From Ga0077536 sp943370145 (GTDB lineage: Bacteria > Pseudomonadota > Gammaproteobacteria > Ga0077536): DNA of 6,597 bases. Under the pieces are notes generated by a model, which worked only from the letters and a program-made list of their open reading frames with translations, was not told the origin of the DNA and made no database searches. Both the position numbers and the translations under genes were made by a program. Below, one piece after another: positions 1 through 5,482 of this stretch (its first letter is position 1; each line of letters starts with the position of its first letter). Where the stretch lies: NCBI GenBank assembly GCA_943370145.1, contig CALRPY020000110.1:1-6597 (forward strand), in the 5' to 3' direction.

Positions 1-980
1 CGACGACCCTGCCGCCCGTCACGCGCGCGGAGCGCCGGGCAAGCGACGCCGCGGAGCCGGTCAGTGAGCCCGTTGCACAGGCGCCGGGCTGGCGGCGCGA
101 CGGTGTCGTCATCGCGATCGATGCGGGTCACGGCGGTGATGACGTCGGCGCGGTCGGCGCCCGCGGCACCTACGAGAAGGATGTCGTGCTCGCGATTGCG
201 CGCGAACTGCAGACCCTGGTCAACCGCGAGCCCGGCATGCGCGCGGTGATGATCCGCGACGGCGACTACTACGTCGGCCTGCGCCAGCGCATCGAAAAGG
301 CGCGGGAGCACCGCGCCGACATGTTCGTGTCGATTCATGCCGACGCGTTCCGCGACCGCCGCGTGCGCGGTTCATCGGTGTTCGTGATTTCGCGCAGCGG
401 GGCCTCGAGCGAGGCGGCGCGCTGGCTGGCCGATCGCGAAAACGCCGCCGACCTGGTCGGCGGCGTCACCCTCGAAGACAAGGACCCGCAGCTGCGCTCC
501 GTCCTGCTCGACCTGTCGCAGGCGAAGTCCCTCGAGGCCAGCCTCGAAGTCGCCGACTCGGTGCTGGGCGCCCTGCGCAGGGTCGGCGCCGTGCATTCGC
601 AGCGCGTGCAGCAGGCCGGCTTCATGGTGCTGAAATCCCCGGACATTCCCTCGCTGCTCGTCGAAACGGCCTTCATCAGCAACCCGCAGGAGGAACAGCG
701 CCTGCGCAACCACGGCTTCCGCGTGCGACTTGCGAAAGCGATCCGCGACGGAATCGTCACCTATTTCGACGATGCGGCGCCGGCCCGGCAGCGCATGGCG
801 CAGCGCGAGGTCGCGGCGGCGGAACGGGCCGAGGCCGCCGCCCGCCGCCACCGGGTCAGCCCCGGCGAAACCCTGTCGGGGATCGCACTGCATTATTCGG
901 TGAGCCCGCGGCAGATCCGCCTCGCGAACAACATGGACGACGACGTCGTCCGTATCGGCGAACTCCTCGATATTCCCTGA
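1..980 (+). CDS. amiB: N-acetylmuramoyl-L-alanine amidase, AmiB type (3' part; N-terminus outside window)
   Basis: Periplasmic zinc amidase that cuts the bond between N-acetylmuramic acid and the L-alanine of the stem peptide, splitting septal peptidoglycan during cell separation. The frame is open from base 3, and 325 residues are visible. After a linker (visible residues 1-34) comes the Amidase_3 domain, with IAIDAGHGG (zinc-ligand His43), the GTYEK segment (Glu58), SIHAD (His112) and the catalytic Glu221 in LVETAFISN. The segment between about residues 135 and 175 corresponds to the extra helical insert that, in AmiB/AmiC proteins, blocks the active site until an EnvC/NlpD-type activator binds. 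A charged Ala/Arg/Glu linker then leads to a single LysM murein-binding domain (about 283-325) that ends the protein. E. coli AmiB also ends with LysM; its signal peptide and AMIN domain would lie upstream of this window. The GTG at 186 lies inside the catalytic domain, after the first zinc ligand, and is not a real start. AmiB rather than AmiC rests on the LysM domain and on mutL being the next gene. Confidence 0.95.
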   Translation, partial: TTLPPVTRAERRASDAAEPVSEPVAQAPGWRRDGVVIAIDAGHGGDDVGAVGARGTYEKDVVLAIARELQTLVNREPGMRAVMIRDGDYYVGLRQRIEKAREHRADMFVSIHADAFRDRRVRGSSVFVISRSGASSEAARWLADRENAADLVGGVTLEDKDPQLRSVLLDLSQAKSLEASLEVADSVLGALRRVGAVHSQRVQQAGFMVLKSPDIPSLLVETAFISNPQEEQRLRNHGFRVRLAKAIRDGIVTYFDDAAPARQRMAQREVAAAERAEAAARRHRVSPGETLSGIALHYSVSPRQIRLANNMDDDVVRIGELLDIP

Positions 981-1001
981 ACCGCTCCGCCTGCGAGGCC
1001 G

Positions 1002-1037
1002 CTGACCGCGCGCCTGTGCGCCGGTAGACTGCGCGCC
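1002..1037 (+). promoter_or_regulatory. Candidate sigma-70 promoter for leaderless mutL-miaA transcript
   Basis: A -35-like CTGACC (1002-1007, 4 of 6 consensus bases) and a -10-like TAGACT (1025-1030, 4 of 6) are separated by exactly 17 bases. The -10 box ends only 7 bases before the mutL ATG, so transcription would begin at or within a base or so of the A of the start codon. No purine-rich Shine-Dalgarno sequence is visible ahead of this ATG, which agrees with a leaderless message. The layout is seen directly; promoter activity is inferred. Confidence 0.5.
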
Positions 1038-2711
1038 ATGAACCCGCGCGTGATCCGCCAGCTGCCCGAATCGGTGATCAACCAGATTGCGGCAGGTGAA
1101 GTCGTTGAGCGCCCGGCCTCCATCGTCAAGGAACTCCTCGAGAACGCCCTCGACGCCGGCGCTGGCAGCGTCGACATCGAGCTCGAGGAGGGGGGGATCG
1201 GGCGCATCCAGATCCGGGACGACGGCAGCGGCATCCCGGCCGACCAGCTCGCGCTTGCGCTGACCCGTCACTGCACGAGCAAGATTGCCAGCGCCGACGA
1301 CCTGCCGGTGCTCGTCACCCTGGGGTTCCGCGGCGAGGCGCTCGCCGCGATCGGATCCGTCGCCGAGACCAGCATCACCAGCCGCACCGCCGACGCGCCC
1401 CATGGCTGGCGCATTGCCCAGCAGGCCTCCCGTGCGCCCGGGCCGGTGGCGCCGGCGGCTCATCCACGTGGCACGACCGTCGTCGCCCGCGACCTGTTTG
1501 CCCAGGTGCCGGCGCGGCGGCGGTTCCTGAAGCGTCCGCAGACCGAGCTGCTCCACATCCTCAACCTGGTCAGGCGGGTCGCGTTCTGCACGCCTGGCGT
1601 CGCGTTCACCGTCGCGCACGATGGCCGGCCCAGCCTGCAGTTGCCGGCAGCCTCGGATGCGCGTGCGGCCGAGCGGCGCCAGCGCGCGCTGTTCGGCGCC
1701 GAATTCGCGGGCCGTGCCCGCTACGTGGACGCCGTTGCCGACGGTGTGCGGGTCTTTGGCTGGGTGGGCGGCGCAGCGCTCGCGCACTCGCAGGCCGATC
1801 TCCAGATGCTTGCCGTCAACGGCCGCGTCATCCGCGATCGCCACCTGGCGCACGCCGTGCGGATGGCCTTCGATGAGCAGTTGCCCGCTGGGCGTTTCCC
1901 GTCCTTCGCGTTGCACCTCGAAATGGCGCCCGATGCGGTCGACGTGAACGTGCATCCGGGCAAGATCGAGGTTCGTTTCCGGGATCTGCGTACTGTCCAC
2001 GATGTCCTCCACGCCGCCGTCCGCGACGCGCTGTCGCGGCCGGCGCTTCCGCCTGGTGCCGCGACGGCTTATGTCGACGAGCGCCCCGTGGCGACACGCG
2101 CGACGTCCCTGCTGCGGGACGCGGGGAGTCCGCCGGCCGCGCACGCGGTCGATTTGCCGCGACAGGCGGCCTCCGCACCGGCTGCCGGCGCGTGCGCAGC
2201 GGAAGTGCTCGCCGTGATCGACGAGCGTTACGCCGTGCTGGCCGAGCTGGGCGGCTGCGCGCTGATCGACCTTGCCGCGCTCGTCGAGCAGACGGTGGCG
2301 CGTCGCCTGGCACAGCCGTGGACGGCGCGGCCGCTGGTGATTCCGATCCGCATCGAGTGCACCGACGAGGCAGGCGCCGCGCGGTTGGCGGCGACGCTCG
2401 AGGCACTGGGACTCGAGATCACGCCGCTCGGCGGCCGGACGCTGGCGCTGCGCGCGGTGCCTGTTGCCTTGCCGCCGGTCGACCCGTCGTGCTTCGGGGC
2501 CGCGCTGGCGGCGGGCGGCCACGACTCGGGCGCCGGTCTGCTTGCCGCTGCCGCGGGCCGCGCCCTGCAAATCCCGGCGGCGCGCGAACGCTCCGCCTGG
2601 CTGGGCCGACTGCTTGGGGCCGCGGAAGAGGCCGGCGTCGAGCCGGCGCGTTACCGTCGTGCGCTGGGCGCAGCCGCCCTCGGTCGATTGTTCGCCGACG
2701 CGGAAGCCTGA
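1038..2711 (+). CDS. mutL: DNA mismatch repair protein MutL (lacking the endonuclease motif)
   Basis: Cytosolic GHKL-family ATPase that links MutS mismatch recognition to strand incision and UvrD helicase loading. The protein has 557 residues, somewhat shorter than E. coli MutL (615). N-terminal ATPase motifs are intact: QIAAGEVVERP (16-26), KELLENALDAG with catalytic Glu32 and Mg-binding Asn36, RDDGSGI (Asp61, 60-66) and GFRGEAL (96-102). The second N-terminal subdomain ends with DVNVHPGKIEVRF. A short Ala/Pro/Arg-rich linker of about 60 residues leads to the dimerisation domain (about 390-557). At the place of the DQHA-x2-E-x4-E endonuclease motif it reads DLAALVE (411-417), without the Gln, His and second Glu, and no C-terminal CPHGRP zinc motif is present. 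This resembles the MutH-dependent E. coli type rather than the nuclease type. The ATG at 1038 is the only plausible start, giving the expected distance to the first motif. It is 57 bases after amiB and 4 before miaA. Confidence 0.97.
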   Translation: MNPRVIRQLPESVINQIAAGEVVERPASIVKELLENALDAGAGSVDIELEEGGIGRIQIRDDGSGIPADQLALALTRHCTSKIASADDLPVLVTLGFRGEALAAIGSVAETSITSRTADAPHGWRIAQQASRAPGPVAPAAHPRGTTVVARDLFAQVPARRRFLKRPQTELLHILNLVRRVAFCTPGVAFTVAHDGRPSLQLPAASDARAAERRQRALFGAEFAGRARYVDAVADGVRVFGWVGGAALAHSQADLQMLAVNGRVIRDRHLAHAVRMAFDEQLPAGRFPSFALHLEMAPDAVDVNVHPGKIEVRFRDLRTVHDVLHAAVRDALSRPALPPGAATAYVDERPVATRATSLLRDAGSPPAAHAVDLPRQAASAPAAGACAAEVLAVIDERYAVLAELGGCALIDLAALVEQTVARRLAQPWTARPLVIPIRIECTDEAGAARLAATLEALGLEITPLGGRTLALRAVPVALPPVDPSCFGAALAAGGHDSGAGLLAAAAGRALQIPAARERSAWLGRLLGAAEEAGVEPARYRRALGAAALGRLFADAEA

Positions 2712-2715
2712 GGCG

Positions 2716-3678
2716 ATGAGGTCCGGGACTGAAGGCGCCGCCGCGCCGGTCATTTTCCTGATGGGACCAACCGGCGCCGGCAAGACCGCGGCGGCGCTGT
2801 GGCTCGCCGCGCGCCTGCCGGTGGAAATCGTCAGCGTCGACTCGGCGCTCGTGTATCGCGGGCTGGACATCGGCACCGCGAAGCCGGACCCGGCCGAACT
2901 GTGCCGGGTGCCGCACCACCTGATAGACATCTGCGAGCCGGCGGAAGCGTATTCCGCCGCCCGCTTCCGCGCCGACGCCCTCGCGGCGATCGAAGCGATC
3001 GTTGCGCGCGGTCGCCTGCCCCTGCTGGTCGGCGGCACGGGCCTGTATTTCCGTCTGCTCGAAACCGGTATCACCGACATGCCGCCCGCCCCGGCGGGCA
3101 TGCGCGAGAGCCTCCGCATCGATCTCGAGCGCCACGGCAGCGAGGCCCTGCACGCCCGCCTCGCCGCCGTCGACCCGGCAAGCGCGGCGCGCATCCACCC
3201 GCATGATCCGCAGCGAATCACGCGGGCGCTCGAGGTCTTCGCGGCCGAAGGTCGCCCGATGTCCGACTATTTCGAACAGGCGGTCCATACGGCACTCGCC
3301 AGGCCCGTCATCAAGTGGGTGCTGGCGCCTGTCGACCGCGAGGGACTGCGGCGGCGCCTCGCGGACCGCTTCCTCGCGATGCTCGAGCGCGGTCTCATCA
3401 ATGAGGTGGGGGCGCTGCTCGAAAGCCCTGGCGTGACGCCGGCCTGCCCGGCGCTGCGTGCAGTGGGATATCGGGAAGTGGCGCGCCACCTGGCGGGCGA
3501 ACTCGACCGGGCGGCGATGGTCGATGCGGCGGTGACCGCGACCCGGCAGTACGCGAAGCGCCAGTTCACGTGGTTCCGCGGCGAACGTGACGCGGAATGG
3601 TTCGACGGCGATGCGCCGCACGTCCTCGAACAACTTATGGAGAATCTCAAATCGAGAGCCAATCTCCTTGATTTTTGA
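2716..3678 (+). CDS. miaA: tRNA dimethylallyltransferase MiaA
   Basis: Transfers a dimethylallyl group from dimethylallyl diphosphate to N6 of adenosine 37 in tRNAs reading codons that begin with U, the first step to ms2i6A; it supports reading-frame maintenance and translation of some stress regulators. The 320-residue length matches the family (E. coli 316). Visible signatures are the P-loop-like GPTGAGKT (17-24), DSALVYRGLDIGTAKP (42-57, with the catalytic-base Asp42), PHHLIDI (67-73), GGTGLYF (106-112, with the conserved Thr108), the HDPQRITRALEV stretch of the tRNA-binding insert, and RQYAKRQFTWFR near the C-terminus. The ATG at 2716 gives the usual short lead before the P-loop. GGAAG at 2702-2706, inside the end of mutL, is a suitable ribosome binding site at 9 bases. 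An ATG at 2761 would cut directly before the P-loop and is unlikely. Only 4 bases separate it from mutL, so the two are one transcription unit. Confidence 0.97.
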   Translation: MRSGTEGAAAPVIFLMGPTGAGKTAAALWLAARLPVEIVSVDSALVYRGLDIGTAKPDPAELCRVPHHLIDICEPAEAYSAARFRADALAAIEAIVARGRLPLLVGGTGLYFRLLETGITDMPPAPAGMRESLRIDLERHGSEALHARLAAVDPASAARIHPHDPQRITRALEVFAAEGRPMSDYFEQAVHTALARPVIKWVLAPVDREGLRRRLADRFLAMLERGLINEVGALLESPGVTPACPALRAVGYREVARHLAGELDRAAMVDAAVTATRQYAKRQFTWFRGERDAEWFDGDAPHVLEQLMENLKSRANLLDF

Positions 3679-3679
3679 G
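3646..3679 (+). other. Imperfect hairpin covering the miaA stop codon
   Basis: The mRNA can fold CTCAAATC (3646-3653) against GATTTTTGAG (3670-3679, two T bulged), enclosing a second stem GAGA (3654-3657) with TCTC (3663-3666) around the loop GCCAA; a 3-base bulge CTT separates the stems. The miaA TGA (3676-3678) lies in the 3' arm. No T-run follows, so it is not a standard intrinsic terminator. It could protect or define a miaA mRNA end, or slow ribosomes at the stop. Folding was done by eye only. Confidence 0.35.
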
Positions 3680-3703
3680 TATACTCGGAGGGCATTGGCC
3701 AAT
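3677..3703 (+). repeat. Two perfect 10-bp palindromes in the hfq promoter region
   Basis: GAGTATACTC (3677-3686) and ATTGGCCAAT (3694-3703) are both perfect palindromes, with centres 17 bases apart. The first contains the -10-like TATACT; the second lies at or just after the predicted transcription start. They differ in sequence, so they are not two copies of one operator. Binding by a regulator is only a possibility. Confidence 0.4.
3680..3685 (+). promoter_or_regulatory. Candidate -10 box of an hfq promoter
   Basis: TATACT (5 of 6 matches to the sigma-70/sigma-S -10 consensus) follows the miaA stop by one base, in a stretch much richer in A and T than the rest of the window. No good -35 hexamer sits 16-18 bases upstream, so it would be a weak-35 or sigma-S-like promoter. 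In E. coli, hfq has its own promoters inside miaA and in front of hfq, which makes one here plausible. The predicted start near 3691 would give a leader of about 125 bases. Confidence 0.45.
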
Positions 3704-3729
3704 CCTGCCGGCTGCTCGTCCGGGGACGC

Positions 3730-3801
3730 ATGGGGTATCGAGGGAACCCGGCGTCGCTACTTTGGGCAACGGCAATCCGGCCGGAAAGCCTCGACCGATA
3801 A
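3730..3801 (+). other. Possible 23-codon upstream ORF in the hfq leader
   Basis: An ATG at 3730 opens a 23-residue frame (it begins MGYRGNPAS and ends PESLDR) that closes with TAA at 3799-3801, one base before the hfq Shine-Dalgarno AAGGAG. GGGG at 3722-3725 is a weak ribosome site only 4 bases away. No family resemblance is recognised. A short frame like this can occur by chance in GC-rich DNA; if translated, its termination beside the hfq ribosome site could affect hfq initiation. Confidence 0.2.
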
Positions 3802-3802
3802 C

Positions 3803-3808
3803 AAGGAG
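3803..3808 (+). promoter_or_regulatory. hfq ribosome binding site
   Basis: AAGGAG with 6 bases to the ATG at 3815 is a near-ideal Shine-Dalgarno site, the best in the window. It fixes the hfq start, because the same frame is open for more than 200 bases upstream and could otherwise mislead. Confidence 0.85.
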
Positions 3809-3814
3809 ACTCAA

Positions 3815-4057
3815 ATGAGCAAAGGCCAATCCCTGCAGGAACCCTACCTCAATGCCTTGCGCAAGGAGCGCATCCCGGTTTCCATCTACCTGGTGAACGG
3901 CATCAAACTGCAGGGCCAGATAGAATCCTTCGATCAATTCGTCATTCTGCTCAAGAACTCCGTGAGCCAGATGGTCTACAAGCATGCGATCTCGACCGTC
4001 GTGCCCTCGCGCAACGTGAAACTGCCGCGCGCGGATGGCGAGCCCGAGGAGGAATAA
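3815..4057 (+). CDS. hfq: RNA chaperone Hfq (short form with acidic tail)
   Basis: Homohexameric Sm-like ring protein that pairs small regulatory RNAs with target mRNAs and affects RNA stability. It has 80 residues (E. coli 102). The fold is nearly identical to E. coli Hfq through residue 67: KGQSLQEPYLNALR (Gln8 for U-rich RNA on the proximal face), VSIYLVNGIKLQGQI (Tyr25, Gly29, Ile30, Lys31 of the distal A-rich site), SFDQFVILLKN (Gln41, Phe42) and the Sm2 motif YKHAISTVVPSR (Lys56, His57). The rim patch is Arg16, Lys17 and Arg19. The C-terminal tail after about residue 67 is only 13 residues and ends in EPEEE, so the long flexible tail of enterobacterial Hfq is missing but an acidic tip remains. 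The start is set by the ribosome site and by the conserved MxKGQSL N-terminus. Base use just before it is less GC-rich than in neighbouring genes. It is followed 15 bases later by hflX. Confidence 0.99.
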   Translation: MSKGQSLQEPYLNALRKERIPVSIYLVNGIKLQGQIESFDQFVILLKNSVSQMVYKHAISTVVPSRNVKLPRADGEPEEE

Positions 4058-4071
4058 GCGGGGCCATGAAA

Positions 4072-4079
4072 TTTGTTTG
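4072..4079 (+). repeat. TTTG tandem duplication at the hflX start
   Basis: TTTGTTTG spans the initiation region of hflX. The ATG at 4066 reads only ATG AAA TTT GTT TGA and stops. With one TTTG copy removed it would read M-K-F-D-R-H and continue straight into the HflX frame. With both copies, HflX can start only at the TTG at 4073, which lies inside the repeat. Confidence 0.6.
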
Positions 4080-5386
4080 ACCGACACCAGGGCGGCGAAC
4101 GGGCCGTCCTCGTCAATGTCACCCTGGCGCCGCCCGCGTCGCCGGGTGATTCGGCCGAGTTCGCCGAACTCGCCGCCTCTGCGGGAGTGGATTGTGTCGG
4201 CACGTTGGCTGCCAAGCGCGATCGGCCCGACCCCAAGCATTTCCTCGGCGACGGCAAGGCCGAGGAACTGAAGGCCCTGGTCGCCGAACTGAAGGCCGAC
4301 GTCGTCCTGTTCGACCGCACCCTGAGCCCGGCCCAGGAGCGCAACCTCGAGCGCCTCCTCTGTTGCCGCGTGCTCGACCGCACCGGTGTCATCCTCGACA
4401 TCTTCGCCCAGCGCGCGCGCTCATTCGAAGGCCAGCTGCAGGTCGAGATGGCCCAGTTGAAGCACCTTTCCACGCGCCTCGTCCGCGGCTGGACCCACCT
4501 CGAGCGCCAGCGCGGGGGTATCGGCCTCCGCGGCCCGGGCGAAACGCAGCTCGAGACGGACCGCCGGCTGATCGGCAACCGCATCAAGCAGCTGAACGAG
4601 AAGCTCGAGAAACTCCGCCGGCAGCGCCAGCAGAGCGCTCGCGCCCGCCGCCGGGCCTCGCTGAACACCGCCGCGCTGGTTGGCTACACCAACGCCGGCA
4701 AGTCGACGCTGTTCAACCGGTTGACGAGCAGCGAGACCTACGCGGCGGACCAGCTTTTCGCGACGCTCGACACGACGCTCCGGCGCATGAACGTGCCCGG
4801 CGAGCACCCGGTGCTGCTCAGCGACACCGTCGGTTTCATCCGCGACCTGCCGCCCGACCTCGTCGCCGCCTTCCACGCGACGCTAGACGAGACCAAGGAC
4901 GCCACGCTGCTGCTGCACGTGATCGACGCCTCAGCGGAGGACATGGAAGCCAAGCGCGAGGAAGTGGTTGGCGTCCTCGAGCGCATCGGCGCCCGCGAGA
5001 CGCCGGTGCTCGAGGTCTACAACAAGATCGACCTGTGCGCCGACCTCGAACCGCGCATCGAGCGCGACGGGCAGGGCGCGCCCATCGCGGTATGGGTGTC
5101 GGCGCGTACTGGCGCTGGCCTCGACCTGCTGCGCGCGGCCATCGCCGAGCGCCTCGATCTGGAAAAGCTGGTGCGGCGTATCGACGTCGCACCCGCCGAC
5201 GGCCGCTTGCGGGCGCAACTCTACGAAATGGGAGCGGTGCTCGCCGAAGAAGCGCTGCCCGATGGCGGGTGGTTGCTCGAAGTCACGCTGAGCCGCAGTC
5301 GCTGGGCGCGACTTTTCCCGGAGCTGGCGCCCGCAGCCGGGGCAGGCGATGCGAAGCGCGGCAGCACGGAGACCGCCGGCCACTGA
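4073..5386 (+). CDS. hflX: Ribosome-associated GTPase HflX
   Basis: Cytosolic GTPase that binds the 50S subunit and splits stalled or hibernating 70S ribosomes, notably after heat stress. The protein has 437 residues (E. coli 426). Domains in order: the HflX N-terminal domain (about 1-145, with the PKHFLGDGKAEE and LSPAQERNLER segments), the family hallmark GGIGLRGPGETQLETDRR (148-165), an Arg/Lys-rich coiled-coil linker, and the GTPase domain. The latter has G1 GYTNAGKST (204-212), the FATLD switch region, G3 DTVGF (251-255), G4 NKID (317-320) and G5 SAR (343-345). The C-terminal domain ends in a small Ala/Gly-rich tail. TTG at 4073 is the only start between an in-frame TGA (4067-4069) and the conserved FDR; the product then aligns with E. 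coli MFDRY from its first residue. The best nearby ribosome site is weak, GGGG at 4060-4063, 9 bases away; the stronger AGGAGG at 4047-4052 is 20 bases away. Tight spacing to hfq implies co-transcription. Confidence 0.96.
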   Translation: MFDRHQGGERAVLVNVTLAPPASPGDSAEFAELAASAGVDCVGTLAAKRDRPDPKHFLGDGKAEELKALVAELKADVVLFDRTLSPAQERNLERLLCCRVLDRTGVILDIFAQRARSFEGQLQVEMAQLKHLSTRLVRGWTHLERQRGGIGLRGPGETQLETDRRLIGNRIKQLNEKLEKLRRQRQQSARARRRASLNTAALVGYTNAGKSTLFNRLTSSETYAADQLFATLDTTLRRMNVPGEHPVLLSDTVGFIRDLPPDLVAAFHATLDETKDATLLLHVIDASAEDMEAKREEVVGVLERIGARETPVLEVYNKIDLCADLEPRIERDGQGAPIAVWVSARTGAGLDLLRAAIAERLDLEKLVRRIDVAPADGRLRAQLYEMGAVLAEEALPDGGWLLEVTLSRSRWARLFPELAPAAGAGDAKRGSTETAGH

Positions 5387-5391
5387 ACGCG

Positions 5392-5408
5392 CGGGGCGTG
5401 CCCCGTTT
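5392..5408 (+). terminator. Weak candidate intrinsic terminator or attenuator after hflX
   Basis: CGGGG (5392-5396), loop CGTG, CCCCG (5401-5405), followed by TTT (5406-5408), lies 5 bases after the hflX stop. The stem is all G-C but only 5 pairs, and the T-run is short, so termination would be partial at best. It fits read-through from hflX with a fresh promoter for hflK downstream. Confidence 0.35.
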
Positions 5409-5410
5409 CA

Positions 5411-5440
5411 TTGCTGAACCAGACTCAACCCACTTACAAT
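5411..5440 (+). promoter_or_regulatory. Candidate promoter for hflK(-hflC)
   Basis: TACAAT (5435-5440) matches 5 of 6 -10 consensus bases. TTGCTG (5411-5416), with 18 bases between, is a modest -35 that keeps the important TTG. The predicted start near 5447 would give a leader of about 35 bases. It lies in the only relatively A/T-rich stretch of this gap, downstream of the GC hairpin. Confidence 0.5.
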
Positions 5441-5482
5441 CCGCGGACGCCGCGCTCCGCTCGCGAATCGAGAACTTGTCCA

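Noticed and set aside
2464..2715. Upstream extension of miaA into mutL in the same frame
   Set aside because: The added residues are Arg/Pro-rich shadow of mutL and unlike MiaA. ATG 2716 gives the family length and a ribosome site.
372..3221. A 949-codon open frame on the - strand across amiB, mutL and miaA
   Set aside because: It is antisense to three conserved genes, rich in Arg/Ala/Gly with no recognisable domain. Long stop-free antisense frames are expected in such GC-rich coding DNA.
3660..3700. Heat-shock (sigma-32) promoter for hfq
   Set aside because: I looked for a CTTGAA plus CCCCAT-type pair because E. coli hfq has one. CTTGAT is present, but no matching -10 is found at the proper distance.
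2419..3702. A 427-codon open frame on the - strand opposite miaA and the end of mutL
   Set aside because: Same explanation: Arg-rich shadow sequence without motifs, opposite unambiguous conserved genes.
3587..3814. N-terminal extension of Hfq upstream of 3815
   Set aside because: The frame is open by chance. The conserved MxKGQSL start and AAGGAG at 6 bases fix the start at 3815.
4072..4081. Programmed +1 frameshift at GTT TGA C before hflX, similar to the prfB site
   Set aside because: The downstream bases resemble the release-factor-2 site, but the stimulatory Shine-Dalgarno a few bases before the slip codon is absent. A plain TTG start gives a normal HflX.
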